Source: Acidobacteriota bacterium (GTDB lineage Bacteria; Acidobacteriota; Thermoanaerobaculia; Thermoanaerobaculales; Sulfomarinibacteraceae). Taken from it: a DNA stretch of 64,000 nucleotides. This document shows positions 17,161 to 24,850 of this stretch, one piece after another (position 1 is the stretch's first letter; each line of letters starts with the position of its first letter). A program made the position numbers and the translations under genes. The notes beneath the pieces are model-generated. The model ran no database searches, had not been told where the DNA came from, and saw nothing but the letters and a program-made list of their open reading frames with translations. Location of the stretch: contig JAJDNM010000062.1 in NCBI GenBank assembly GCA_022340665.1, positions 44,372 to 108,371 of the forward strand. Direction: 5' to 3'.

Positions 17161-18108
17161 TCAGACGAAAAGGCTCGAGACCGATGCCCCCTCGTGAATT
17201 CGACGGATCGCCTCTCCGAGAAGCACTGCCAGGGACAGCTGCTCCACCTTTTGGCTCATCCTCGCCTTCTCGTTGAGGGCAATAGTATCGGTCACCACAA
17301 CCTTTTCGATTGCAGATGCATTCAACCGGTCGATTGCCGGGCCTGAAAACACCGGGTGGACTCCGGTGGCATAAACTGACCGTGCGCCACGTTCGATCAA
17401 CGCCTCGGCGGAGTGCACCAGGGTCCCTGCGGTGTCGATGATGTCGTCGACGATCACACAATCGCATCCTTCGACGTTCCCGATGACATTCATGATCTCG
17501 GCCCGGTTGGCCTCCGGTCGGCGCTTATCCATGATTGCGAGATCGACCTTCAATCGCTTGGCGAAGGCACGAGCCCTTTCGACACCGCCCGCGTCGGGCG
17601 ACACCAACATCGGTTTGTCGAGCGCCTTGCGGCGAATCGCCTCGATCAGAACCGGCGCCGCGTAGAGGTGATCGACGGGTATATCGAAGAAGCCCTGGAT
17701 CTGAGCCGCATGAAGATCGATCGTCAACACCCGGTCTGCACCAGCGGTAGTGATCAGGTTCGCGATCAGCTTCGCAGTGATGGGGACCCGCGGCGCATCC
17801 TTCCGATCCTGACGGGCGTATCCCATGTAGGGTATGACGACGCAGACCCGCGCCGGCGATGCGCGACGAAATGCGTCGAGCATGATCAACAGTTCCATCA
17901 GGTTTTCGTTTGGCGGGGGACCGGTCGGCTGGACAATGAAGACATCCGCGCCGCGGGCATTCTCCTCGATCTGGCAGTACAACTCCCCATCCGAGAAGTT
18001 CCCGAGGCGAATCCTTCCTATCTCGATCTGTAGATATCCACAAATCGACTCGGTCAGCGCCGGGTTTGCGCGACCGGAGAAAACGAGCAGCGGTGTTTCC
18101 CCAAGCAT
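17161..18108 (-). CDS. prs: ribose-phosphate pyrophosphokinase (PRPP synthetase)
   Basis: The enzyme makes PRPP from ribose 5-phosphate and ATP for nucleotide, histidine and tryptophan synthesis. The 315-residue length is typical. Visible motifs are FSDGELYCQIEENARGADVF, YMGYARQDRKDAPRVPITAK (the flexible ATP loop), DLHAAQIQGFFDIPVD, the metal and PRPP-binding VSPDAGGVERARAFA, and the PRPP signature VIVDDIIDTAGTLVHSAEAL. It follows the tRNA-Gln gene closely on the same strand and is followed by rplY after 32 bases. Confidence 0.98.
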   Translation of the reverse strand: MLGETPLLVFSGRANPALTESICGYLQIEIGRIRLGNFSDGELYCQIEENARGADVFIVQPTGPPPNENLMELLIMLDAFRRASPARVCVVIPYMGYARQDRKDAPRVPITAKLIANLITTAGADRVLTIDLHAAQIQGFFDIPVDHLYAAPVLIEAIRRKALDKPMLVSPDAGGVERARAFAKRLKVDLAIMDKRRPEANRAEIMNVIGNVEGCDCVIVDDIIDTAGTLVHSAEALIERGARSVYATGVHPVFSGPAIDRLNASAIEKVVVTDTIALNEKARMSQKVEQLSLAVLLGEAIRRIHEGASVSSLFV

Positions 18109-18144
18109 GTGCCGTTCGACTCCCTCGATCTCTTCCCCATCATG

Positions 18145-18219
18145 TGGCTGGGGCGGCAGGATTCGAACCTGCGAATGCCGGATCCAAAGACCGGTGGCTT
18201 ACCACTTGCCGACGCCCCA
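18145..18219 (-). tRNA. tRNA-Gln (anticodon TTG)
   Basis: A 75-base cloverleaf on the minus strand begins TGGGGCGTCGGCAAGTGG and ends CCCCAGCCA, with CCA encoded. The acceptor stem pairs GGGGC with GCCCC, the anticodon loop is CTTTGGA (anticodon TTG, reading CAA), and the T arm is GCAGGTTCGAATCCTGC. It closely resembles E. coli tRNA-Gln. It sits between spoVG and prs on their strand and may be processed from their transcript. Confidence 0.97.
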
Positions 18220-18263
18220 AGCGCCGCAGAGTATACAGGATTTAGCCCTGCTCCTTGTCGGCC

Positions 18264-18662
18264 TTACTCTTTGTCGGCGTTGGCCGCCGGCGCATCGCTC
18301 GTCCAGAACTCCTCGTTGAACAGTCTCGCCGAAAGGCGATCGAGGGCCGATATCTTGGCATCCTTGCCGTCCGACCCCTTCTGGTCTCTGTCACCGACCA
18401 CCCGGCTCCGACGAGCCGTCTCGTACTCTTCGAGAACCCGCTTCTCGATGTGCTCACGGATTTCGCTGTTCAACGGATGGGCGATGTCACGCATCTGCCC
18501 ATTCCGCGTCTTTCTCGCCGGCATCGTCACGAAGACCTGTCCTTCACGCCCTTCAATGACCCGTAGATCGTTGACGATGAAGCTGTCGTCGAACACAACG
18601 CTGGCAAACGCGCGGACTTTCCCGCCCTTTGCCGGGCTGACGCGCACCTCGGTCACCTTCAT
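18264..18662 (-). CDS. spoVG: SpoVG family RNA/DNA-binding regulator
   Basis: A 132-residue SpoVG protein: MKVTEVRVSP, KVRAFASVVFDDSFIVNDLRV, VTMPARKTRNGQMRDIAHPL and the C-terminal helix region SEIREHIEKRVLEEYE. SpoVG proteins are site-specific DNA- and RNA-binding regulators in spore-formers and many non-spore-formers, so this does not imply sporulation. The extra C-terminal 40 residues are polar and probably disordered. GAGGAG lies just before ATG 18662. The start overlaps the ispE stop by four bases (ATGA), coupling the two, as in the ispE-spoVG neighbourhood of Bacillus. Confidence 0.95.
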   Translation of the reverse strand: MKVTEVRVSPAKGGKVRAFASVVFDDSFIVNDLRVIEGREGQVFVTMPARKTRNGQMRDIAHPLNSEIREHIEKRVLEEYETARRSRVVGDRDQKGSDGKDAKISALDRLSARLFNEEFWTSDAPAANADKE

Positions 18663-19585
18663 ACAAACTCCTCTCGCTCTCCTTCGGTCTTTTCCGCCAC
18701 CTGGCGTGCCCGCGTGCGACGTGTAGTCGCTGCCACGCGAACCTTCCAATGTTCATCAATTCCGCTGGCCGCGCGCCGTGCTGTCGTGACATCGGGGTAA
18801 ACGGCACACGCGGAAGCGCCAGATCCTGTCATCCCGGCATGCAGCGGCGAGGTGGTTCGCAGAGCGGTCACTGCTCGCCCCACATCCGGCCATTTTTCAA
18901 ACACTGCCGGTTCGAGATCGTTTTCGAGATCGTGCCATGGCAGCGCCGCGACGGCATTCCCTTTCGATACCGCCACGAAGGTATCCACCGTATCTTTCGA
19001 CCTCGTCGAGGTCAACCTGGAAAGGGCCGAATAACACCTGTAAGCGTCGGCTGTCGACACCTCGAACCGCGGGCTGCACAGGACGACTCCGAATTCCTGA
19101 AGATCCGGCAACGGCTGGACGAGTTCCCCACGCCCAGTCGCCAACGCCAAACCACCAGTGAGAAAGAAGGGGACGTCCGAGCCGAGCCCTGCTGCAAGCC
19201 GCTCGAGTTCATCCTTTTCGAGCTGGAGATTCCAGAGCTCATCGAGAAGAAGGAGCGTCGCCGCGGCATCCGACGAACCACCGCCGAGGCCAGCACCAAC
19301 AGGAATGTCTTTCACCAGCGTCAGCCTCGCCCCCTCGACGACCCCCGAGAGCATGCGAAGGGCATTTGCCGCCCGAATCACGAGGTTTTCGCGACCCGAT
19401 GGCACGACTCCTCGCGGCTGCACCTCGAGACGCAGGTCTCCGACAGGAGAAGGCTCCGCCCGCACCTCGTCCGTGAGGTCGATCGTCTGCTGCAGAATCC
19501 TGACCTCGTGGTACCCGTCTTTTCGCCTGCCCAAAACCCTCAAATCCAGGCTGATCTTCGCCTGGGCAGGCAATGACAAGATCAT
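18659..19585 (-). CDS. ispE: 4-diphosphocytidyl-2-C-methyl-D-erythritol kinase
   Basis: This GHMP kinase carries out the fourth step of the non-mevalonate isoprenoid pathway. The 308-residue protein has the N-terminal AQAKISLDLRVLGRRKDGYHEV, the GHMP ATP-binding glycine-rich loop DIPVGAGLGGGSSDAAATL near residues 95-113, and the C-terminal MTGSGASACAVY motif. The usual Asn of the family segment KINL is Ser (KISL). The start overlaps the lolB-like stop (ATGA), and the end overlaps spoVG. The lolB-ispE-prs neighbourhood also occurs in enterobacteria. Confidence 0.95.
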   Translation of the reverse strand: MILSLPAQAKISLDLRVLGRRKDGYHEVRILQQTIDLTDEVRAEPSPVGDLRLEVQPRGVVPSGRENLVIRAANALRMLSGVVEGARLTLVKDIPVGAGLGGGSSDAAATLLLLDELWNLQLEKDELERLAAGLGSDVPFFLTGGLALATGRGELVQPLPDLQEFGVVLCSPRFEVSTADAYRCYSALSRLTSTRSKDTVDTFVAVSKGNAVAALPWHDLENDLEPAVFEKWPDVGRAVTALRTTSPLHAGMTGSGASACAVYPDVTTARRAASGIDEHWKVRVAATTRRTRARQVAEKTEGEREEFV

Positions 19586-20331
19586 CGGTCGGTTTCGACC
19601 ACACAGCGCGGGAGCGTGGGAAGAGTCGGCAGCTCCTTGCCGGTGTTCCACTCGAGGCGGATCAAATCGAGCTCCGCCCATCGGCCATCTTCTCTCTTCA
19701 CGCGCACTTTTCCGGGCACCGACAGACTATGGTCACCAAGCCGTATGCGCCAGCCCTTACCCGCGTTCCCCGCCTCCTCCACCGACACGACCCGCCACGG
19801 ATCCGGTTCTACCGTGACTCGCGCTTTCCAGCCCTGACCTTCGATCAAAATGCGTCCGTCGTCGAGTGGCACGATGTGGTCTTCCTCCGCGGCCGGCAGT
19901 TTCCCGGCGAGAAGGCGAGCAGCCTGCGGTAGCGGCATTGCGGCCACCCCGAGCACCTGTGCAAGGCCGGAGATCTCGATCTGACAGCCCTCGCGAAGAT
20001 CAAAGAACATGGGCGGATTCACGCCGGACCACGAAGTGAGGGACACCGCCGAGCCGAAAGGCTCGGAAACCGTGATCCGTCCGGCGTCACCGCTTGTCAG
20101 GAGCGCCAACCGAAGATTGCTCGAAGAGGCGACCCGGAGACGATAGAGGATGGCCGGATCTGCCTCTAACGGTTGGCCAAGGTGGTCGATTGCCTCTTCG
20201 GGTTCAATCGCTGGAGCCCTGGAAGCCGTCGTCGCGCAACCGCTCAGAGCGGAGATCAGAAGCAGGATCGCAGCGACTATGAGCACCGCACCGGTGCCAG
20301 TCGCCGCCGAACCGATCCACTTACTCTTCAT
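19582..20331 (-). CDS. LolB-like outer-membrane lipoprotein
   Basis: A 249-residue lipoprotein. The signal peptide has a basic start (MKSKW), a hydrophobic core and a lipobox LSGC near residue 31. The mature part is mostly beta, with PPMFFDLREGCQIEIS, PQAARLLAGKLP and RLEWNTGKELP. That pattern and its place directly before ispE, as in E. coli lolB-ispE, suggest a LolB-type receptor that inserts lipoproteins into the outer membrane. Sequence similarity to LolB is weak, so the role is inferred. The gene overlaps the upstream TPR gene by 11 bases and ispE by 4. Confidence 0.65.
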   Translation of the reverse strand: MKSKWIGSAATGTGAVLIVAAILLLISALSGCATTASRAPAIEPEEAIDHLGQPLEADPAILYRLRVASSSNLRLALLTSGDAGRITVSEPFGSAVSLTSWSGVNPPMFFDLREGCQIEISGLAQVLGVAAMPLPQAARLLAGKLPAAEEDHIVPLDDGRILIEGQGWKARVTVEPDPWRVVSVEEAGNAGKGWRIRLGDHSLSVPGKVRVKREDGRWAELDLIRLEWNTGKELPTLPTLPRCVVETDR

Positions 20332-22225
20332 TCTCGATTCGCTCGAGCAAAGAGCGCGCATGGTCAGGATCATCACAGCCCATATCGAGGCCGAGTTGGA
20401 GGTAATGACGACCCTGGTCCGCGTCGCCACTCGCCAGTAGCACCTCGCCGAGGTGACAGAAGATGGTCCCGTCGCCGAAACCGCCCCCGAGGTCGACTGC
20501 CCGACGTAGCCAGTGCTCGGCCTGGTCGAGATCGCCCATTCGGAAATGGACCCAGCCCAGACTGTCGAGGTAGGCGGAGTTTTCAGGATCGATGGCGACT
20601 GCGCGTGAAATCAGGGCGTACGCCTCCTCGAGGTGAATCTCGCGGTCTGCCAGCATATATCCCAAATAGTTGGCCGCGTCGGCGTCATTTGGCTCGGACT
20701 CGACCAACCGACGGAAGAGTTCCGTCGACTCCTCGACCAGACCCAAACGCTCCAGCGCGGCGGCGCGGGTGAACGCGAGATTTCGATCGCTCCCGAGCCG
20801 ATCGATGGCCGCTGCCGATTCACGATCGACCTCCTCCCAGCGTTCTACCGTCTGCAGGGCCCGCAATCCTGCCAGTACAGTTTCAACGCTGTCGTCGTCG
20901 AGCAACGGTCGCAGCCGCCGCCACGCTCTCGGGTCACCCAGCCTGAGACGGAACTCGGCTTCGATTGCCTCCGCTTCGACCTGAGCCGTGCCAGAAAGCG
21001 AGGGCTGCAGACGCACCATCGAGGAAACCCCGTCGCCCCACTGCTCGCTGCGACGAAAGGTCTCCGCCAGCAGACGCACGTAATCGACTCCGGCGCTTTC
21101 CGCATCGTCGACGCGGTCGAGCCACTCTCGTGCCACCAGCGGGTTTTCTGCCAACAGCTCAATCCGCGCCGCGGTCAAAACGGTACGCACCGCTTCCTGA
21201 GAGCCGGGATTCCTGCCGACTTGCCGCCACGCCTGCTCCAACCATTCGCGCGCCTTTTCCTGCTTGCCGGTGCGACTCAGAGACCACGCCATCGCGAGCA
21301 TCGAATCGAGGTCATTCGGCTCTTTCTTCAGCAGGCGTCGTAGCCGGGAAACCGATTCGTCATGCCGGCCGAGAGACGACAGAAGATGTGCTTCCAGCCT
21401 CTGTGCCCGTGCCGAATCCGGAGCCCGCACGAGTACGCGTTGAACGGTCTCAAGGCTCAGCTCCAACCGGCCGCCTTCCCACAGAAGAACGGCTGCCCGC
21501 ATCAACGAATCGAGGTCGATGTCCTCCAGCCAGCCGAGCATCCGCTCGCCGGCTTCTCCCGGCCGTCCGAGCTCGACCAGGACGTCAACCAAACCCTGTT
21601 GGCAAGTCGGGCCCATGGGCCCTCCGCCGGCGCACGAATCATAGAGCTCGAGAGCCTGCTCGAGTTTGCCGGTCTCGCGGAGCAACTCGGCATGCAGAAT
21701 TGTCAGGCGCGGGTTTCCTGGCCGGTCGCGTCGGAGGTCGGCCACGACTTGTTCGGCCTCGGCGGGTCGATCGAGCCCCTGCAATACTTTTGCCTGGGAA
21801 TAGAGGAGGTTTACATCACCCGGGTTGCTTTCGATCGCAGCCGTGAGGGCCACCTCGGTCGGACCCAGTAGCTCAGGGTTGCGCGACGCCAGATGAGCCA
21901 TCGCCAACGCTCGCAAACGGAGGCCCTCAGGGCTCGGATCGGACAACTCGGCGAGGACATCGACGGCTCTTTTGGCCATCCCGATATCGACCAGAAAACT
22001 GGCGTATGCCAGGCGAATCTCAGTCACATCGGGTGCGGCAATGACGGCCCTGTCGTAAGCATCCATCGCCTCCCGGAATCGTCCGTTCGCCTCCAAGACG
22101 CGGGCCTCGAGATACTGCTCGAGCCCCCTCGGCAGAGCTTGAGCATCGTTCACCGGCAACTCTTGGCCGGTTGTCATCATGGCGACCAACAGGATCGCCG
22201 CCGCTGTCAGGCAATTCTTCGGCAT
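20321..22225 (-). CDS. exported TPR-repeat protein
   Basis: A 634-residue protein with an N-terminal signal sequence (MPKNCLTAAAILLVAMMTTG) followed almost wholly by tetratricopeptide-like helical repeats of 34 residues. The clearest copies are near the C-terminus (NDADAANYLGYMLADREIHL, AVAIDPENSAYLDSLGWVHF and LDQAEHWLRRAVDLG). It resembles the periplasmic TPR proteins encoded beside lolB in many diderms, which are thought to serve as scaffolds in envelope assembly. Function is inferred. I chose ATG 22225, which has GAGGGTGAG just upstream and a clean signal peptide. It is the first gene of the TPR-lolB-ispE-spoVG-prs-rplY-pth run, divergent from the helicase. Confidence 0.82.
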   Translation of the reverse strand: MPKNCLTAAAILLVAMMTTGQELPVNDAQALPRGLEQYLEARVLEANGRFREAMDAYDRAVIAAPDVTEIRLAYASFLVDIGMAKRAVDVLAELSDPSPEGLRLRALAMAHLASRNPELLGPTEVALTAAIESNPGDVNLLYSQAKVLQGLDRPAEAEQVVADLRRDRPGNPRLTILHAELLRETGKLEQALELYDSCAGGGPMGPTCQQGLVDVLVELGRPGEAGERMLGWLEDIDLDSLMRAAVLLWEGGRLELSLETVQRVLVRAPDSARAQRLEAHLLSSLGRHDESVSRLRRLLKKEPNDLDSMLAMAWSLSRTGKQEKAREWLEQAWRQVGRNPGSQEAVRTVLTAARIELLAENPLVAREWLDRVDDAESAGVDYVRLLAETFRRSEQWGDGVSSMVRLQPSLSGTAQVEAEAIEAEFRLRLGDPRAWRRLRPLLDDDSVETVLAGLRALQTVERWEEVDRESAAAIDRLGSDRNLAFTRAAALERLGLVEESTELFRRLVESEPNDADAANYLGYMLADREIHLEEAYALISRAVAIDPENSAYLDSLGWVHFRMGDLDQAEHWLRRAVDLGGGFGDGTIFCHLGEVLLASGDADQGRHYLQLGLDMGCDDPDHARSLLERIENEE

Positions 22226-22375
22226 TCTCACCCTCGTTGAGGCTGCCGGGTGACCTTGGTTACCGACAGCCAAACACATCGTTCTATGCATGCAATCACG
22301 AGTTTACCCTGTATTGTTCCCGGTCTTGTGACGATTCCGTGGTCTCTCCGAGCCCGTCTGCTAGAATCCCGGCCG

Positions 22376-23740
22376 ATGACCGAATCCGACCCACTGGGAT
22401 CGCTGTTCACCGACCGCACATTCGACGACATAGATCTGCCGGTAGATATTCGCAGAGCCGTCGACGATCTCGGCTTCACGCATCTCACGAAGGTGCAAGC
22501 CGAGGTGTTGCCGATGTCTCTCGCCGGCCGCGACATCGTCGCGCAGGCGCAAACCGGATCCGGCAAGACCGCCGCTTACCTGCTGACCGTTTTCACCCAT
22601 TTTCTCCGCGTTCCGAGGAGTTCTCCGCCCGAGGTCCCGCGAGCACTGATCGTCGCACCGACGCGAGAATTGGCCGTGCAGATCGCGCATGACTCCGAGG
22701 GCCTGGGCCACCACGCAGGCATACGAACCCATGTGGTGTTCGGTGGGCTCGATTATCGGAAGCAGCGCGAAATCCTCGAACGCGGGACGGATCTGTTGAT
22801 CGGCACCCCCGGACGCCTCATCGACTATCACAAAAAGGGATCGTACTCGCTGAAACAGAGCGAGATGGTGGTGATCGATGAATGCGATCGCCTCTTCGAC
22901 ATGGGATTTGCCGACGATCTCCGCTGGCTCCTCCGCCGCATGCCCCATCCCCAGAAACGGCAGTCACTGATGTTCACGGCCACGCTGTCGCAGCGGGTGA
23001 TGACACTCGGTTGGAGGCAGATGAACGACCCGGCGGAGGTCGTGGTGAGCGCCGAACAGCTCACCCCGGATTCGATCCACCAGGCACTCTACCACGTTGC
23101 CACGCGGGAGAAGCTCTCCCTCCTGCTCGGCCTTCTCGAACGAGAGGGCAGCTCGAGAACCATGATCTTCGTCAACACCAAACACCAGGCCAAGCGGTTG
23201 GTGGATGATCTCCGGCGCCACGGCTATTCGGCCCGCGGCCTGACCGGCAATGTCGTTCAAACCAAACGACTGCGTGTTCTCGACGAGTTTCGCGACGGCA
23301 AGCTGCCGATTCTCGTCGCCACCGACGTCGCCAGCCGGGGCCTCCACATCGAAGGCGTCAGTCACGTCATCAATTACGACCTGCCCCAGGACCCGGAGGA
23401 CTACGTCCATCGCATCGGCCGGACAGCGCGGGTCGGGGCGGAGGGCAAGGCCATAACTCTCGCGTGTGAAGACTATGTCTACTCGCTCGATGCGATTCAG
23501 CGATACGTCGGTTACGAGCTCCCGACGGACTTCGCCGATGACGAACTCTACGCCGAGGTCCGCCCCCGGGATCGGCGGCCCCCGTCGCGCGAACCTCATC
23601 GCGGGCGATCGGCACGCACCAGAACTGACCGTTCCACTCAAGGCGAAAAAACATCGAAGGCGCGCAAACGGCGGCGCCGTAGACGACCGCGACGTGGGTC
23701 GGGAGGCGGAAAAGGCGACCCGTCAGGATCGAATGACTAG
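22376..23740 (+). CDS. DEAD-box RNA helicase, RhlB-like, with DECD motif
   Basis: A 454-residue ATP-dependent RNA helicase. Motifs in order: Q motif (FTHLTKVQ), motif I AQTGSGKT, Ia PTRELA, Ib GTPGRL, motif II VIDECD instead of DEAD, motif III FTATLSQ (TAT for SAT), motif V TDVASRGLHI and motif VI HRIGRTARVG. The basic low-complexity tail (KARKRRRRRRPRRGSGGGKG) is typical of RhlB/RhlE helpers of RNA degradation, and the organism also encodes PNPase. TAGAAT (22362-22367) ends eight bases before ATG 22376 with no Shine-Dalgarno, suggesting a leaderless message. Confidence 0.92.
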   Translation: MTESDPLGSLFTDRTFDDIDLPVDIRRAVDDLGFTHLTKVQAEVLPMSLAGRDIVAQAQTGSGKTAAYLLTVFTHFLRVPRSSPPEVPRALIVAPTRELAVQIAHDSEGLGHHAGIRTHVVFGGLDYRKQREILERGTDLLIGTPGRLIDYHKKGSYSLKQSEMVVIDECDRLFDMGFADDLRWLLRRMPHPQKRQSLMFTATLSQRVMTLGWRQMNDPAEVVVSAEQLTPDSIHQALYHVATREKLSLLLGLLEREGSSRTMIFVNTKHQAKRLVDDLRRHGYSARGLTGNVVQTKRLRVLDEFRDGKLPILVATDVASRGLHIEGVSHVINYDLPQDPEDYVHRIGRTARVGAEGKAITLACEDYVYSLDAIQRYVGYELPTDFADDELYAEVRPRDRRPPSREPHRGRSARTRTDRSTQGEKTSKARKRRRRRRPRRGSGGGKGDPSGSND

Positions 23741-23776
23741 CCCGCGTCTGACCGTCAACATACCCACCCTAACGGA

Positions 23777-24850
23777 TCAATTTCCCCCGAGACCAAGCGA
23801 TGGTGCGTCGTCGTCGGACCAGTCGGGCACCAGCGGGCCTTCAGTCCACGGGTTGCACCACACAACGTCGCGCGGCATCTCGGAGAGACCCACTGACATC
23901 ACCGGGACTCGGCCTTTCAGGTCCACGACCTGCAACTGCGCGTCCTTCAGAACCGCTGCAACGTGGCGCTCGTCCGGAGATGTCACGAGTCTGGCCGGTG
24001 CCATTTCCAGCGGGACGGTCCATTCTTTCTTTCGTTGCAAACCCTTTTTCTTGTCTCGTTTGAGCTCCCAGATCAAGATCTCGCCGCCACCGTCGTTCCG
24101 TTGGACGGCAGTCAACAGAGTCGACCCTCCTGCTGCGAAGACCACATCAATCGGCGTCCCTTCGGTCGGGAATGCGTCTATCGGAGTCAGACTCGCGGGA
24201 TCCACCAACAGAACACTTCGGGTATCGGCGGCCGCGAGTGACATCAGGCCGAGCGAAAACGAGAGCGCAAAACGCCGAACATCTCCGCCCAGAGGGCGCC
24301 TGAACACGAGGCGCCCCTCACTCAGGTTGACCGCAGCCAGACTCGCATCACCATCACCTTTCGGCGACCGCTCAAGGACAAACAGCACGGTGTTGTCCGC
24401 CACTACAGCTACCTGCCAGGGGCGTTCGAACGGGATTTCGAACCGATTGATGAGAGCGCGTTCTGGATAGCTCATCACCAACAACTGGTCCGAAAGCACC
24501 AGATATCTGTCGGACAGCCGGCCGAAGTGGGGCATCGTGACGCCAGAGATCAATTCCTGGACTGTCAGACTCCGAAGATCGATGACGGTGGTCTTCGAAT
24601 TGACGAGATCCGGGGCGAAGAGCACTCCACCGGGCGCCGGAAAGAGCCACGCCACCGGACCCGAGGGAATTCCGATCGAGTTTCCAGTGGCCGGATCGAC
24701 GAGGGTCACCTGGTTGCCCGTTGACGCTGCGAGAATTCCCATCGGAGGACTTTTTTCCGACTTCGCAGCCGAAGCACAGATCGAGATCGAGGCACCGAGG
24801 ATTGCCGACATCACCAGACCCTTCGAGACAACTCCAACTGCCTTTTTCAC
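23777..24850 (-). CDS. exported beta-propeller-like protein, unknown function
   Basis: A 357-residue protein with a signal peptide (about residues 1-28) and repeats of about 40-45 residues with a YVTN/WD-like pattern: GNQVTLVDPATGNSIGIP, TTVIDLRSLTVQELISG, RSVLLVDPASLTPIDAFP, LQVVDLKGRVPVMSVG. A periplasmic propeller is likely. I do not recognise a specific family. Its GTG start overlaps the stop of the SulP gene (GTGA), so the two are one transcription and translation unit and may act together, perhaps in anion transport or sensing; that link is inference. Confidence 0.72.
   Translation of the reverse strand: MKKAVGVVSKGLVMSAILGASISICASAAKSEKSPPMGILAASTGNQVTLVDPATGNSIGIPSGPVAWLFPAPGGVLFAPDLVNSKTTVIDLRSLTVQELISGVTMPHFGRLSDRYLVLSDQLLVMSYPERALINRFEIPFERPWQVAVVADNTVLFVLERSPKGDGDASLAAVNLSEGRLVFRRPLGGDVRRFALSFSLGLMSLAAADTRSVLLVDPASLTPIDAFPTEGTPIDVVFAAGGSTLLTAVQRNDGGGEILIWELKRDKKKGLQRKKEWTVPLEMAPARLVTSPDERHVAAVLKDAQLQVVDLKGRVPVMSVGLSEMPRDVVWCNPWTEGPLVPDWSDDDAPSLGLGGN

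Noticed and set aside
18264..18662. SpoVG as evidence for sporulation
   Set aside because: SpoVG occurs in many non-spore-forming phyla, and no other sporulation gene is present in the window.
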